A stretch of 51,193 nt of DNA from Bacteroidota bacterium. GTDB lineage: Bacteria > Bacteroidota > Bacteroidia > Chitinophagales > Chitinophagaceae. Of the stretch, positions 26,665 to 35,138 are shown in pieces. The notes below the pieces were generated by a model. That model made no database searches. It had not been told where the DNA came from and worked only from the letters and a program-made list of their open reading frames with translations. Made by a program: the position numbers and the translations under genes. Within the stretch, counting starts at the first letter, position 1. Every line of letters begins with the position of its first letter. Location of the stretch: positions 1-51,193 of the forward strand of contig JAFEAF010000021.1 in NCBI GenBank assembly GCA_018266555.1, read 5' to 3'.

Positions 26665-28710
26665 TTAGCCCTTCCTTTTTACCATCGTCAATATCGTCGC
26701 CACACCTATATGCTCCTTTGTTTCATCAAATATCTCCACTAACCATTTCACAATACCTTTAGAAATTTCATTTTCTTCCCTCTTATCCTGTGGAATTTTT
26801 TCTTTGCAGGTAAACCGAACATACATTTCAACTCCGGGATATACCGGTTTAGTGAATCTTAATTCATCAATTCCATAATTCAGCAGCACTGGGTTCTTTT
26901 CATAACTATCTACAAATAATCCAGCTGCAGCGCTCATAATAAAATAACCATGCGCCACCTGTTTTTCGAACATAGTGCCATTAAAATCAGTTTCATTCAG
27001 GTGTGCATAGAAATGATCTCCGCTCATATTAGCAAACCGGTCAATATCCTCTGAAGTGATCTTTCTTTTTTCAGTAGTGATCTGATCGCCCACTTTTAAT
27101 TCTTCAAAATACTTTTTAAAAGGATGAACAGTGCTTTTGTTTCCCGCTGCATTTTGTTGATATGTCTTTGTGATTTCTGTAATTGTTGCCGGCGATCCCT
27201 GAATGGCTACCCGCTGCATATAATGTTTTATACCTCGAACGCCACCCATCTCTTCACCTCCACCGGCACGACCCGGTCCGCCATGAACTAACAATGGTAA
27301 GGGAGAACCATGGCCGGTACTTTCTTTAGCACATTCTGTATTTAATATTAAAATACGTCCATGATAGGGAGCAGCGCCGATAGTGTATTCCGTTGCAATT
27401 TTATTATCTGTTGTTACAATGGAACTGCATAAGGATCCTTTGCCTTTTTTACTCAACGCAATCGCTTCTTCTAAATTTTTATACGGCATAATTGTACTGA
27501 CTGGCCCAAAAGCTTCTATCTCATGCGAAGCATTATTTTCAAATGGTTTTTCATTCTTCAGCAACACCGGCGAAATGAAAGCTCCTTTCTTTGCATCGGC
27601 ATCCAATACTTCCACACTATCCAAAGAGCCATAAACAAGCTGTGACGATGCTAACAGTTTTTGAACCTGGGCTTTCACTTCCTTTCGCTGGCTTTCTCCT
27701 GCCAATGAACCCATTCTTACTTTTTCATTCAATGGATTTCCAATGGTAGTTTGTGATAAAGAAGTGGCAATCGCTTTCCATACATCTTCCATTTTATTTT
27801 CCAGTACAAAAATTCTTCTGATTGCCGTACATTTTTGACCGGCTTTCACGGTCATTTCTTTTCGCACTTCCTTTATAAAAATTTCCCATTCAGAAGAACC
27901 GGGCTGCACATCAGCGCCAAGTACAATACAATTCAATGAATCTGCTTCCATATTAAAAGGGACCGATTCGCTTAAAATTTTCGGATGAGATTTTAATAAC
28001 AACCCGGTAGATGCCGAACCGGTGAATGTAACCACATCCTGGGAAGAAACATAATCTAATAAATTTCCTGCGCTTCCGCATATCAATTGCAATGCGCCAT
28101 CGGGTAAAATTTGTGAAGCGATGATTTCTTTTACGACAGCTTCTGCCAGGTAAGAAGTAATCGTTGCCGGTTTTACTACAGCGGGCATTCCTGCGAGCCA
28201 ATTCACAGCACATTTTTCAAGCATACCCCACACGGGAAAATTAAACGCATTGATATGAATGGCTACACCTTCTTTGGGAACCAGGATGTGATGTCCCATG
28301 AAAGTTCCTGCTTTGCTCAATGAAACAGGTTCGCCATCGGTGCAATAAGGCAGGTCAGGAAATTTTCTGCGCAGAGATGCATTGCTGAATAAATTACCGA
28401 TACCGCCCTCTATGTCAATCCAACTATCTGCTTTGGTGGCGCCGGTATGATAACTGACTTGGTAAAATTTTTCTTTTCGTTCCAATAAATAAGTTGCCAA
28501 TGCACGCAACATTCTTCCCCGCTCATGAAAAGTCATTTTTCGTAAAGCAGGATTGCCCACTTTTCTTCCATGATCAAGCATGGCTGCAAAGTCCAATCCT
28601 TTTGAAGTGGCGCCGGCAATTGGTTCTCCCGAAACTGCATCATACAAAGCCTGGCCATCGCCATCTCCGGTAATCCATTTACCCGCAAGGTAGTTTTCTA
28701 ATTTTTTCAT
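26665..28710 (-). CDS. paaZ: bifunctional phenylacetate-degradation protein PaaZ
   Basis: The 681 residues equal E. coli PaaZ in length. The N-terminal aldehyde dehydrogenase domain (1 to about 520) has KPATIT and FTGSASTG for cofactor binding, the general-base Glu in NMEADSLN and the nucleophilic Cys in AGQKCTAIRR. The C-terminal MaoC-type hydratase domain (about 540-681) has the active pair in SGDHFYAHLNE. PaaZ hydrolyses the oxepin-CoA ring and oxidises the resulting semialdehyde in aerobic phenylacetate breakdown. No paaABCDE, paaK or paaJ lies within 25 kb either side, so the pathway is split or this copy has another role. A crotonase gene follows. ATG at 28710; no good promoter was seen upstream. 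Confidence 0.94.
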   Translation of the reverse strand: MKKLENYLAGKWITGDGDGQALYDAVSGEPIAGATSKGLDFAAMLDHGRKVGNPALRKMTFHERGRMLRALATYLLERKEKFYQVSYHTGATKADSWIDIEGGIGNLFSNASLRRKFPDLPYCTDGEPVSLSKAGTFMGHHILVPKEGVAIHINAFNFPVWGMLEKCAVNWLAGMPAVVKPATITSYLAEAVVKEIIASQILPDGALQLICGSAGNLLDYVSSQDVVTFTGSASTGLLLKSHPKILSESVPFNMEADSLNCIVLGADVQPGSSEWEIFIKEVRKEMTVKAGQKCTAIRRIFVLENKMEDVWKAIATSLSQTTIGNPLNEKVRMGSLAGESQRKEVKAQVQKLLASSQLVYGSLDSVEVLDADAKKGAFISPVLLKNEKPFENNASHEIEAFGPVSTIMPYKNLEEAIALSKKGKGSLCSSIVTTDNKIATEYTIGAAPYHGRILILNTECAKESTGHGSPLPLLVHGGPGRAGGGEEMGGVRGIKHYMQRVAIQGSPATITEITKTYQQNAAGNKSTVHPFKKYFEELKVGDQITTEKRKITSEDIDRFANMSGDHFYAHLNETDFNGTMFEKQVAHGYFIMSAAAGLFVDSYEKNPVLLNYGIDELRFTKPVYPGVEMYVRFTCKEKIPQDKREENEISKGIVKWLVEIFDETKEHIGVATILTMVKRKG

Positions 28711-29050
28711 AATGGCTGCATTACTATTCTTCTACGAAATTAAATGAAATAGACGTTACAGTATTTTTTGAAACACCATCTTATCCATGATGAGAATTAC
28801 TGGAATTAAAATTGTCTTCTCAAATTTTTAATCCGTTGAAAAGCTTAGCAACAAAATCCCGGCCGGAATAAAATTCAATAAACTTTTTTGCGGTTGACGT
28901 ACTCAATTTTTATACCTGGAGTCATTACTGATCATTTAACAAGTGCAAAAACGAGAGTAGTGTCTGTTGATACCGGAAAATTTTTTTATTTGATTCAGAT
29001 TACGATATAGAACAATCCGCAGTGTTATCTTTGTTTTCAAATTTTTTTTT
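28711..29050. other. 340-bp divergent intergenic region
   Basis: It lies between the divergent paaZ (minus) and the small exported protein gene (plus). Apart from the -7 element at 29026-29033 nothing convincing is seen: no small gene, no clear hairpin and no riboswitch-like fold. Confidence 0.5.
29026..29033 (+). promoter_or_regulatory. putative -7 promoter element of the small exported protein operon
   Basis: TATCTTTG matches TAnnTTTG exactly, 17 bases before the ATG at 29051. A TTTG at 28989 is too far upstream (33 bases) to be the normal -33 partner. Confidence 0.5.
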
Positions 29051-29446
29051 ATGAAAAAAGTAATTTCATTACTGGTTATAGCCTTGTCATTGACAGGTCT
29101 TTCAACACAGGGACAAGAAAAAACAAACTGGAAAGAAATGGATGCATTTCACCAGGTCATGTCTGCCACTTTTCATCCGGCCGAAGAAGGAAAATTAGAA
29201 CCCATAAAAGCACGGAGCGGTGAAATGGTGGATAAAGCAGTGAGCTGGAAAAAATCAAAAGCCCCCGCAGGTTATAATCAAAAAGCAGTAAAGGCATCAT
29301 TAAAAAAACTGGTATCAGGATCAAAAGAATTAAACCAGTTAGTAAAAGACAAGGCAAATGATGAATTGCTGAAACATAAACTTTCATCGCTGCACGATAT
29401 TTTTCATGAAATAATGGAAAAATGCGAAAAGGAAAGCAGCAGGTGA
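29051..29446 (+). CDS. small exported helical protein, unknown function
   Basis: A 131-residue protein with a clear signal peptide (MKKVISLLVIALSLTGLST, cleavage near TQGQE). The mature part is almost all helical and probably a four-helix bundle. His residues fall at the start (DAFHQVMSATFHPAEE) and near the end (LHDIFHEIMEKCEKE), spaced as in metal- or haem-binding bundles of the cytochrome b562/c' type. There is no CxxCH, so covalent haem is ruled out. I cannot name the family; similar short proteins occur in other Bacteroidota as far as I recall. It is followed after 16 bases by a lipoprotein gene on the same strand, so the two probably form an operon driven from the TATCTTTG element. Confidence 0.8.
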   Translation: MKKVISLLVIALSLTGLSTQGQEKTNWKEMDAFHQVMSATFHPAEEGKLEPIKARSGEMVDKAVSWKKSKAPAGYNQKAVKASLKKLVSGSKELNQLVKDKANDELLKHKLSSLHDIFHEIMEKCEKESSR

Positions 29447-29462
29447 TTTAAAATGAATAGTT

Positions 29463-29924
29463 ATGAGAACAAAATTAATTATACTAACTGCAATTGCCGT
29501 ACTATTGAATATTTCCTGTAACAATAACAGCAAAAGCCCGGAAACTAAATCCAAAAGCAAGGCAGATAGCCTGATGGATGATATCATGGCCAATCATGGT
29601 ACCGGTATGGCTAAAATGAATAAGATTTCTGTGGTACAGGGCCAGATGCAGCATTTACTCGATTCTATTACCGGCCTGCACCGGGGGTCGAATAAAGAAA
29701 ATACTGTTTTAAAAACTGATTTGGATTCATTACTTGCTCATTTACGATCTGTAGAAAGCAGGATGAATCAATGGATGGATGAATTTAATATGGATTCGCT
29801 GGAGAATAAACCGGAAGAACGAATTCAATACCTGGAATCAGAAAGGCAAAAAACTGAAATGATGAAAAATGATATGATCAGCCTGCTGCAAAAATCTGAT
29901 TCGCTGCTTGTCAGAAAAAACTAA
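29463..29924 (+). CDS. small lipoprotein with coiled-coil region
   Basis: A 153-residue lipoprotein. The hydrophobic segment IILTAIAVLLNISC ends in a lipobox (Cys19 or so) followed by NNNSK, which fits surface or periplasmic lipoproteins of Bacteroidota. The remainder is polar and helical (KADSLMDDIMANHGTGMAKM, then heptad-like stretches rich in Leu, Ser, Asp and Lys), consistent with a coiled coil. No enzyme motif is visible. It lies 16 bases after the small exported helical protein and ends in a 4-base overlap with the convergent DUF1569 gene. Function unknown. Confidence 0.78.
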   Translation: MRTKLIILTAIAVLLNISCNNNSKSPETKSKSKADSLMDDIMANHGTGMAKMNKISVVQGQMQHLLDSITGLHRGSNKENTVLKTDLDSLLAHLRSVESRMNQWMDEFNMDSLENKPEERIQYLESERQKTEMMKNDMISLLQKSDSLLVRKN

Positions 29925-30397
29925 GTAGAAAGTGGTTCCACTCCGAACTGTTTTAAATGATGCAGGGAATGTTTATACAACAGTTGGATGCTTTGTTCAA
30001 AATTCAGATCACCAAAAATGGGATTTCGTATAACCAATTGAGGATCTCTTTCAAACACTTCAAAGAAAATAATTACTTCTTCATGTAATTCGCCAATGGC
30101 AGCCTGAACTGTTTTATGACGAACCGGCCCGGGTTGTTCGGCCAGGAAAGGGTTCTTTGTATTTTCTTTAAATGGTTTATCACTCATCAAAAACTCCCGG
30201 TACGACCTCAGCTTTTCAGGAGGAGTATGAATTGTATCAAATTTAATTTTCCCGTTAGCCCATCGAAGCATGTCAGCAATATGCTCCACCATTTGCTGCA
30301 CATTCATCTTGCCCCAGCGGGGTATCGAGCCAGGATCCATCTGCTGCAAAATAGAAATGAACCGGGTTCGAAGAAAATTTTCTTTTTCAAAATTCAT
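29921..30397 (-). CDS. DUF1569 / DinB-like family protein
   Basis: A 158-residue cytoplasmic protein. NVQQMVEHIADMLRWA near residues 32-47 and the C-terminal LLYKHSLHHLKQFG place it in DUF1569, a member of the DinB four-helix metalloenzyme superfamily. The conserved His residues in these two helices are candidate metal ligands. DinB-like proteins include thiol-dependent transferases, but the activity of DUF1569 is not known. The gene lies 23 bases downstream of adk on the same strand and is probably co-transcribed with it. Its 3' end overlaps the convergent lipoprotein gene by 4 bases. Confidence 0.8.
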   Translation of the reverse strand: MNFEKENFLRTRFISILQQMDPGSIPRWGKMNVQQMVEHIADMLRWANGKIKFDTIHTPPEKLRSYREFLMSDKPFKENTKNPFLAEQPGPVRHKTVQAAIGELHEEVIIFFEVFERDPQLVIRNPIFGDLNFEQSIQLLYKHSLHHLKQFGVEPLST

Positions 30398-30420
30398 ATG
30401 GACTTATACCTGCTGTACGA

Positions 30421-30999
30421 TTATTTTAATTTCTTATCAATCGCTTCGCTGAGCCAGCAAAAGATATCATCAACAGTTCCTTGTCCCTTTACAGCCTGAA
30501 ATTTTTTCGCTTTCTTGTAATGCTCTGCCACTGGGGCCGTTTCATTGTTATACACAGCAAGTCGTTTGCGGATTACCGCTTCATCAGTGTCATCACTGCG
30601 GCCGGAAGTTTTTCCCCGATTCAGCAATCGTTTTATCAACTCTTCATCATTCACTTCTAATGCCAGTACGGAATGGATCGAAGTTTTTTTCAGTTCAAGC
30701 AATTTATCAAGTGCATGGGCTTGTGCTACTGTTCTTGGAAAGCCATCGAATAAAAATCCTTTAGCCCCTTTATGATGTTCCAGGCTGCTGTCAATCATAC
30801 CTATCACCACTTCATCCGGCACTAACTGGCCCTTATCCATAAATTTTTTGGCTTCTATGCCCAAAGGTGTTTTATGGCCAATTTCTTCACGCAGCAGGTT
30901 GCCGGTAGAAAGATGAATCAGTCCGTATTTCTCCACCAGCTTGTCCGATTGTGTTCCTTTCCCGCTTCCGGGTGGGCCAAACAATATCAAATTAAACAT
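30421..30999 (-). CDS. adk: adenylate kinase
   Basis: A 192-residue cytoplasmic kinase interconverting ATP + AMP and 2 ADP. The P-loop GPPGSGKG is at residues 8-15, the AMP-binding block is LSTGNLLREEI, the Gly-rich FDGFPRT motif precedes the core helix, and the short LID begins with LNRGKTSGRSDD. The lack of a zinc-binding LID insertion makes it the short type usual in Bacteroidota. Start ATG 30999; the DUF1569 gene follows after 23 bases. No promoter with both boxes was found in the 170-base divergent region shared with msrB. Confidence 0.96.
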   Translation of the reverse strand: MFNLILFGPPGSGKGTQSDKLVEKYGLIHLSTGNLLREEIGHKTPLGIEAKKFMDKGQLVPDEVVIGMIDSSLEHHKGAKGFLFDGFPRTVAQAHALDKLLELKKTSIHSVLALEVNDEELIKRLLNRGKTSGRSDDTDEAVIRKRLAVYNNETAPVAEHYKKAKKFQAVKGQGTVDDIFCWLSEAIDKKLK

Positions 31000-31143
31000 A
31001 GGCTTTTTCTCTGAACGGTAAATATAATATAGGAAGGTTAAATATTTGTCCTTTCTTCCGGGTTTTGGTAAAAATCATTCCTGAAAAAAGTAAAAAGCCA
31101 GAGCCTGTCAGTGATCCGACAATTAAATCGAACACCGAATACA

Positions 31144-31151
31144 TAAATTTG
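31144..31151 (+). promoter_or_regulatory. putative -7 promoter element of msrB
   Basis: TAAATTTG fits TAnnTTTG and lies 18 bases before the msrB ATG. No matching -33 box was seen. Confidence 0.4.
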
Positions 31152-31169
31152 TAAATAAACTGAAATATA

Positions 31170-31649
31170 ATGAATGATGATATACAAAAGAAGAATCCGG
31201 TATATTCAAAAACAGACAGTACCAAAGTAAATTTAATTGAAGAAGAATGGAAACAAATATTACCTGAAGATGTTTACTATGTTGCACGTATGAAGGGAAC
31301 CGAAAGACCCTGGACCAGCAAGTTTGAAGATTTTTTTGAAACAGGAACTTATTATTGCGCTGCCTGCGGTAATCCTTTATTTATAAGTGATACCAAATTT
31401 GAAAGTGGATGCGGTTGGCCGAGTTTTTATAAACCGGTTAATGATAAAAGTATTATTTACAGTCCTGATCATTCACATGGGATGAAAAGAACAGAAGTGC
31501 AATGTGGCCGTTGCGAAGCACATCTCGGCCATGTATTTGATGATGGGCCGGCTCCAACCGGATTGCGCTATTGCATCAATGGGGTGGTACTGGATTTCGA
31601 GAAAGCAAAAGATGCCAATAAAAAATTTGAAGAAAATAAAAAAGAATAA
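31170..31649 (+). CDS. msrB: peptide-methionine (R)-S-oxide reductase
   Basis: A 159-residue MsrB that reduces methionine-R-sulfoxide in proteins. Zinc is held by two CxxC pairs (Cys63/Cys66 in YCAACG and Cys112/Cys115 in CGRCEAHLGH). The nucleophilic cysteine is Cys135 in RYCINGV, and Cys81 in CGWPSF is a candidate resolving residue. The remaining family blocks (ETGTYYCAACG, FESGCGWPSF, HVFDDGP) are intact. There is no signal peptide, so it is cytoplasmic. It converges with a small membrane-protein gene 2 bases away and diverges from adk. Confidence 0.95.
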   Translation: MNDDIQKKNPVYSKTDSTKVNLIEEEWKQILPEDVYYVARMKGTERPWTSKFEDFFETGTYYCAACGNPLFISDTKFESGCGWPSFYKPVNDKSIIYSPDHSHGMKRTEVQCGRCEAHLGHVFDDGPAPTGLRYCINGVVLDFEKAKDANKKFEENKKE

Positions 31650-31651
31650 AT

Positions 31652-31939
31652 TCAACTATCAGCCTGCCTGTATTTTTTTACATTATAAAAAAAGGTAACA
31701 GCCCACATTACTCCAAAAACTATTAACAGGATAATTTTTGTCCTGCTGAAATGTGTTTCTAATCCTTTTCCTATAAAACAGGTCATCAGGATTATAAAGC
31801 AGAACAGGGAAAGGATCAATTTTGTTTTAGTATTTAAATGATTTCTTATAAATACAGAAACAAAAAAGTAGACCAGGGTTAATGCGATTATTAATAACAA
31901 TTCACGAAAAGGCAAAGCAAAAGATGTTGAATAATACAA
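31652..31939 (-). CDS. small predicted membrane protein
   Basis: A 95-residue frame with three hydrophobic stretches (about 11-30, 42-56 and 69-85) and a positively charged C-terminus (KKYRQ), consistent with a three-helix inner-membrane protein. The only start codons near the beginning are TTG, the longest at 31939; a later TTG at about residue 9 is also possible. No family is recognised. The frame ends 2 bases from the convergent msrB stop, which is typical of a real compact gene, but the absence of an ATG keeps the call tentative. Confidence 0.5.
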   Translation of the reverse strand: MYYSTSFALPFRELLLIIALTLVYFFVSVFIRNHLNTKTKLILSLFCFIILMTCFIGKGLETHFSRTKIILLIVFGVMWAVTFFYNVKKYRQADS

Positions 31940-32007
31940 GTTACGGCTTTTTTTCTTTTCATTAACGGGGCATAAAGGCTACTTTTACCATCCAAAAATA
32001 TTTTACC

Positions 32008-34851
32008 ATGAACCGGTTTTTAAAATTCTTTTTAAGCTATCTCTTAGTTTTCTTTTACTTACAATCATTCTCTCAATTCAAACTCACTGACAATCTACCC
32101 ACAGACCCGGCCGTTAAAATAGGCAAATTACCCAACGGCCTCACCTATTACATTGAAAAAAATGTGAAGCCGGAGAAAAAGATGGAATTGCGCTTAGTGG
32201 TCAATGCAGGTTCCATTCTCGAAGATCCCGATCAACAGGGCCTGGCGCATTTTATGGAACACATGAGTTTTAACGGCTCCAAACATTTTCCTAAAAATGA
32301 ACTGGTGGATTACCTGCAAAAAGTGGGAGTAAAATTTGGCGCTGACCTGAATGCTTATACCGGTTTTGATGAAACGGTTTACATCCTTCCCATTTCTACT
32401 GATGATCCGGGCATAGTGGACAAAGGTTTTACAGTATTGGAAGACTGGGCCGGTAATAATTTACTGGACAAAAACGAAATTGATAAAGAAAGGGGTGTAG
32501 TGCTGGAAGAATCAAGATTGAGCAAAGGAGCGCAGCAAAGAATGTTGCGGCAATATTTTCCTAAACTTTTTAATGGATCTAAATATGCAACCCGTTTACC
32601 TATTGGAAAAGATTCTATTTTAAAAACTTTTAAACCAGCCACCCTGGAACGATTTTATAAACAATGGTATCGCCCCGACTTGATAGCAGTAATTGTGGTT
32701 GGAGATATTGATCCTGCATTGGCTGAAAAAGAAATCAAAAAACATTTCAGCAGTTTCAAAAACCCTGCTGCCGAAAGACCAAGGCCTGCCATTACTGCGA
32801 TCAAAGCAAGAACAAAACCCGAAGCGATGGTACTCACTGATGATGAAGCTACCAATACTGTTCTCCAGATTTTTAATTATATTACCCCTTCAAAAAAAAT
32901 AAAAACCTGGGCTGATTACCGGGTATCTGTAAAAAAAGATCTTATTAATGACCTGATCAATTTACGGCTGGAAGAACTAACCCAAAAAGAAAAGCCGCCA
33001 TTCGTTTTCGGATATACCGGCATCACTCAATTGATTCGTGGATATGATGCGTTTATTTCTGCTGCTGTTTTAGGAAACAATACAACTGAGGAAGCCATCA
33101 ATGCATTGATGGCAGAAACAGAAAGGGCAAAAAAATTCGGATTCTTATCCGATGAACTGGAACGGGCAAAAGCCAGTATGTTGAATGCCGCAGAACAAGC
33201 TGCCAATGAAAAAAATAAAACACTTTCTTCCACTCTTGTTACCTCTTATGTAAATAATTTCCTGGAAGTCGATCCTATACCAGGCGTGGAGAATCGTTAT
33301 AAATTTTTGAAAGAAATATTGCCAGGTATTACACTAAAAGAAATCAACGAAGCCGCAGCTAAAATGCCTGTCTCCAACAATGCATTTGCATTGGTAACTG
33401 CTCCTTCTGCCATGAAAAGTAAATTACCTACCGATGCAGAACTGGAAAATCAAATTATTGCGGCTGCCAAACAAACAGTAACTCCTTATGAAGAAAAAGC
33501 CATTGCAAAAAAACTGATGGATAAGACTGGTGCTGCCGGTAAAATAATCACTGAAAAAAAAGATGAGAAGCTGGGAACCACAGATCTTACATTGAGTAAT
33601 GGTGTTACTATTACATTAAAGCCTACAACATTCAAAAACGATGAAATCTCCATGGATGCCTGGCGTTGGGGAGGTTGGCAAAATTTTCCATTAGCAGATA
33701 AAGATAATGCCAAACATGCCGCAGAACTTGTCAATGCCATGGGAGTAAAAGATATGTCGCCCGCGGATCTGCAGAAATTTCTTTCCGGAAAAACAGTGGA
33801 AACCTCTCCTTACCTCAATGATTTTGAAGAAGGCATACAGGGCAGCAGCAGTGTAAAAGATTTTGAAACTTTCCTTCAATTAGTGAATTTATATTTTACC
33901 CAACCAAGAAAAGACCAGGGGCTTTTCAATTCTTTCGTAACGAAACAAAAAAGCATGATGCAATTCCTGAAAGGCAATCCCCAGTTTTATTACCAGGATA
34001 CAGTGATGAAAATTCTCTATAACAACAATCCCTGGATGAACCCATTGCCAACAATGAAAGAATTTGAAGACCTTAACTTAGATTCAGTGATGTCCGTCTA
34101 CAACCATGTATTCGGAAATGCTGATGGAATGCATTTCACTTTTGTCGGAAATATTGACCCGGAAAAAGCAAAACCATTATTTGAAAAATACCTGGCATCA
34201 TTACCTGCTGAAAAAGAAGAACATTCTTTTAAAGATAATGGTGCAAGACCCGTAAAAGGTGTTGTGGAAGCACATATCAAAAAAGGTATGGCTTCGCAAA
34301 GCATTATATCGGTGTATTGGGCCGGTGAGACCGATTATAACCGGGAACAAAACCTGGCTTTTCGTGCATTAATTGATGCATTGAATATTCAGATCATTGA
34401 GCAATTACGGGAAGCCATGAGCGGGATGTACTCCGGCGGTTTGAACGGCACGATTCAAAAACGTCCTTACGTACATTATATGATTACTGCAAATATTCCA
34501 TGCGGCCCGGAAAATGTAGATAAACTAAGCACAGCATTATTTGATATTATAAACAACGCCCGGCAAAAAGGTATAGATCAGAAAGATTTGGACAAAGTAA
34601 AAGAAACTTTGAAGAAGCAATACAGGGTAAACATTCAAAGCAATGAAGCCTGGCTTTCTAATTTGTCCAATGCATTCATTGATCAAACAAATCCGGAAAA
34701 CATTCTCGATTATGAACAAAAAGTGGATGCATTGACCGTGCAGAATTTGCAGAAAGCAGCACAGAAATTTTTTGACATGGATAACTATGTAATGACCGTT
34801 TTATATCCGGAAAATGCAACGATCCCCGAAAAGGCCAAAAAAGCTTTTTAA
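32008..34851 (+). CDS. exported M16 family zinc metallopeptidase (two-repeat, pitrilysin type)
   Basis: A 947-residue protein with a signal peptide (1-22, cleavage near FSQF) and two M16 halves. The first half carries the inverted zinc motif HFMEH (His81, Glu84, His85) and the distal ligand Glu161 in KERGVVLEE; RPDLIAVIVVGDI is the usual peptidase M16 C-domain motif. The second half (about 530-947) has no HxxEH and is the inactive partner, with FTFVGNID and the C-terminal REAMSGMYSGG basic clamp (Arg/Tyr that contact substrate). The protein should degrade peptides in the periplasm. It ends before a strong terminator. Start ATG 32008; TACTTTTA nearby is only a near-match to the promoter box. 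Confidence 0.93.
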   Translation: MNRFLKFFLSYLLVFFYLQSFSQFKLTDNLPTDPAVKIGKLPNGLTYYIEKNVKPEKKMELRLVVNAGSILEDPDQQGLAHFMEHMSFNGSKHFPKNELVDYLQKVGVKFGADLNAYTGFDETVYILPISTDDPGIVDKGFTVLEDWAGNNLLDKNEIDKERGVVLEESRLSKGAQQRMLRQYFPKLFNGSKYATRLPIGKDSILKTFKPATLERFYKQWYRPDLIAVIVVGDIDPALAEKEIKKHFSSFKNPAAERPRPAITAIKARTKPEAMVLTDDEATNTVLQIFNYITPSKKIKTWADYRVSVKKDLINDLINLRLEELTQKEKPPFVFGYTGITQLIRGYDAFISAAVLGNNTTEEAINALMAETERAKKFGFLSDELERAKASMLNAAEQAANEKNKTLSSTLVTSYVNNFLEVDPIPGVENRYKFLKEILPGITLKEINEAAAKMPVSNNAFALVTAPSAMKSKLPTDAELENQIIAAAKQTVTPYEEKAIAKKLMDKTGAAGKIITEKKDEKLGTTDLTLSNGVTITLKPTTFKNDEISMDAWRWGGWQNFPLADKDNAKHAAELVNAMGVKDMSPADLQKFLSGKTVETSPYLNDFEEGIQGSSSVKDFETFLQLVNLYFTQPRKDQGLFNSFVTKQKSMMQFLKGNPQFYYQDTVMKILYNNNPWMNPLPTMKEFEDLNLDSVMSVYNHVFGNADGMHFTFVGNIDPEKAKPLFEKYLASLPAEKEEHSFKDNGARPVKGVVEAHIKKGMASQSIISVYWAGETDYNREQNLAFRALIDALNIQIIEQLREAMSGMYSGGLNGTIQKRPYVHYMITANIPCGPENVDKLSTALFDIINNARQKGIDQKDLDKVKETLKKQYRVNIQSNEAWLSNLSNAFIDQTNPENILDYEQKVDALTVQNLQKAAQKFFDMDNYVMTVLYPENATIPEKAKKAF

Positions 34852-34878
34852 AGTAAATTATAGAAATATTTAATTTTG

Positions 34879-34908
34879 AGATCGCAGAAAAAAATCTGCG
34901 ATCTTTTT
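34879..34908 (+). terminator. intrinsic terminator of the M16 peptidase gene
   Basis: A perfect 10-bp stem (34879-34888 with 34895-34904), a 6-base A-rich loop and a T-rich tail, 27 bases after the M16 stop codon. The A-rich loop and flank would also allow termination in the other direction. Confidence 0.85.
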
Positions 34909-34992
34909 GTTTTCAGTTCTTTATATATCTGAATTTATCCTGAATGCCATTTGTGATTGAATTGGCAGAGACAGTTTAAATAAAATATTAAT

Positions 34993-35065
34993 GCCATCTT
35001 AGCTCAGTTGGTAGAGCAGCTGTTTCGTAAATAGCAGGCCGTGGGTTCGAGTCCCATAGATGGCT
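34993..35065 (+). tRNA. tRNA-Thr (anticodon CGT)
   Basis: A 73-base cloverleaf. The acceptor GCCATCT pairs with AGATGGC (35058-35064). The D stem is GCTC/GAGC, and the anticodon stem GCTGT/ATAGC (one G-U) has the loop TTCGTAA, giving anticodon CGT at 35026-35028. The T stem is GTGGG/CCCAT with TTCGAGT. The discriminator is T; CCA is not encoded. It reads ACG codons. Confidence 0.95.
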
Positions 35066-35138
35066 CATTTTGTATTTTGTTTTACAGGCGGTCAATTGCT
35101 TTAGATATAATTTTATAAGTTTAACTCCAAAACTACAC

